A DNA stretch of 5,602 bases, taken from the NCBI GenBank assembly GCA_010027825.1, contig RGUK01000114.1, positions 1-5,602 of the forward strand. The letters run 5' to 3'. Positions 4,586-5,602 of the stretch are shown here, piece by piece (position 1 is the stretch's first letter; each line of letters opens with the position of its first letter). A program made the translations under genes and the position numbers. Under the pieces are notes generated by a model. The model ran no database searches. It saw nothing but the letters and a program-made list of their open reading frames with translations, and was not told the origin of the DNA. The DNA comes from a bacterium (GTDB taxonomy: Bacteria; Dependentiae; Babeliae; Babeliales; RVW-14).

Positions 4586-5602
4586 TCAGCTGACAGTCTG
4601 TGCCGTCAGCTTGTTCAGATTCGTCGCATCTATGACAGCGGTGTAGCGGACTGAGCCGAGGAACGGGCTGTTATCCGTGGGCGCGCTGCTGCCGGCCCCA
4701 AACATAACTGTGGTAGAGTTCGCCACGCCATTCACGTTCTTGATGATATGGTTGGACGGATGGACTGTCCCAGCCAGCGCGAAGAAGCAGCTCAGCACAA
4801 ACAGAATCTTTGGCGCGAGAGCGGTGTAAGCTCCGCTGATAAGAATACCTGTGCTATTTGCACTAGCCGTCTTGAGCGTGCTGTTCGTATAAGCGAAGCT
4901 GCTCTGTCCGAAGCTGCTGAGACCGGCGCTGCCGACCGTTCCGGCAAACTCAACAATCGCGGCTGCGTTTGCATTAGCAGTGGTGCTCTCCAGCTGGCTC
5001 TGTGCCATCTGCGCAATCGTGGCACAGCCTTCGCATCGTATAACATTCGCGTTGTTCCTCCCCGTAGCGTTCAGCCGATAGATAAACGCCTGACAGCCGT
5101 TCGCACCCGGCGCAGCTGGGCCGCTGAGCCGAATCATCGGGTCCGTGTTGGCAGTCGCAGAGCTCTGGTTGATGGTGTAGTTATCCAGTCGCAGACGGTA
5201 CTCTGTAGCCGTGCCAGACATATCCAGCAGCTTGTTGGTTCCGAAGAGCCGCCCATTGTTGAGCGTCAGCGTGTGATTGACCGTAGAGGTGTCCATGATG
5301 GTGCCAGTAATCTGGAAGTTCTCAATCACCACCTGTCGCGAAAACAGGTCTGACGCGCCGGCCGTGATATTCACCATCACATTCCCAGTTAGCTCTGTCA
5401 GCTCGTTGAGGTCCATCTGGCTGCCGGCTACGCCACTCACAACCGTGTAGCCCTTGGTAAATGTCAGATTCTCCACATACTTGCCCTTATCAACAATAAT
5501 CAGCGCGAAATTCGCCGCACTGAGAGCTGGAGCGGCTTCGGCTGCTGTAATAGCGCCCTGGATGGTCAGCTTCGGCGCCAGCTGGCTGCCCGGATTAGCG
5601 TC
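4586..5602 (-). CDS. Beta-helix fibre/adhesin-like protein, 5' end outside window
   Basis: 338 codons are visible, with the frame open to the right edge, so the N-terminus is missing. An apparent GTG start at 5476 is only an internal Val codon, because the same protein clearly continues upstream. Visible residues 13-48 (TIQGAITAAEA, then LIIVDKGKYVENLTF) match the opening turn of pectin-lyase-type right-handed beta-helices, where an Ile-Gln-x-Ala-Ile helix precedes an I-I-V-x-x-G-x-Y-x-E-N-L strand. The rest is Asn/Thr/Ser/Ala/Gly-rich with strand-sized hydrophobic steps and almost no Lys, typical of phage and giant-virus fibres or surface proteins. A hydrophobic stretch at I266-V279 stands out. 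No catalytic residues are evident; a structural or host-contact role is inferred. Confidence 0.85.
   Translation of the reverse strand, partial: DANPGSQLAPKLTIQGAITAAEAAPALSAANFALIIVDKGKYVENLTFTKGYTVVSGVAGSQMDLNELTELTGNVMVNITAGASDLFSRQVVIENFQITGTIMDTSTVNHTLTLNNGRLFGTNKLLDMSGTATEYRLRLDNYTINQSSATANTDPMIRLSGPAAPGANGCQAFIYRLNATGRNNANVIRCEGCATIAQMAQSQLESTTANANAAAIVEFAGTVGSAGLSSFGQSSFAYTNSTLKTASANSTGILISGAYTALAPKILFVLSCFFALAGTVHPSNHIIKNVNGVANSTTVMFGAGSSAPTDNSPFLGSVRYTAVIDATNLNKLTAQTVS

Noticed and set aside
4748..5353. 201-codon plus-strand frame opposite the beta-helix gene
   Set aside because: The minus-strand frame has a clear beta-helix pattern and runs to the window edge; the plus frame is Arg/Ser-rich antisense translation.
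5474..5476. GTG at 5476 as the start of the beta-helix gene
   Set aside because: The same frame continues to the window edge and contains the expected first turn of the beta-helix fold, so the GTG is an internal Val codon.

Overview
The window most likely comes from a eukaryotic double-stranded DNA virus or virus-associated mobile element of the giant-virus / polinton-like / transpoviron world. The main reason is the 961-residue protein at 388-3273. It joins a degenerate family-B DNA polymerase-like region to a C-terminal superfamily 1 helicase. From memory of the literature, this architecture is described for transpovirons and related proteins of nucleocytoplasmic large DNA viruses; I could not run a search to confirm it. 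Compact intron-less genes, AT-rich promoter-like gaps between GC-rich genes, a SAP-like small protein, a basic repeat protein and a beta-helix fibre-like protein fit that setting. No capsid, packaging ATPase, integrase, tRNA, rRNA or CRISPR signal is visible here.

Layout. Positions 1-387 are a gene-poor, partly C-rich leader with iteron-like repeats, a GC-rich hairpin and a short AT palindrome. The plus-strand replication-type gene fills 388-3273. Its reading frame reopens directly after the TAG stop and runs to 3522. From 3482 to the right edge everything is on the minus strand and points towards the helicase gene: an 81-residue basic repeat protein (3482-3727), a 135-residue SAP-like protein with a C-terminal Cys cluster (3768-4175), a 65-residue protein with the same Cys spacing (4236-4433), a possible 27-residue Arg-rich peptide (4439-4522), and the C-terminal 338 residues of a beta-helix fibre or adhesin-like protein (4586-5602, 5' end outside the window).

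Possible joint working (inference): the polymerase-like/helicase protein would drive or initiate replication, perhaps from the repeat-bearing leader just upstream. The small basic and SAP-like proteins are candidates for DNA binding or nucleoprotein packing, and the beta-helix protein is a candidate surface protein. Three minus-strand start codons are closely preceded by ATAATAGG or a one-base variant, which suggests a shared promoter or initiator element and possibly coordinated expression.

The points most worth following are the inactivated polymerase-helicase fusion in a GC-rich background, the in-frame continuation past its stop, the repeated ATAATAGG start-site motif, the paired C-x-C-x2-C tails of adjacent small proteins, and the repeat-rich leader.
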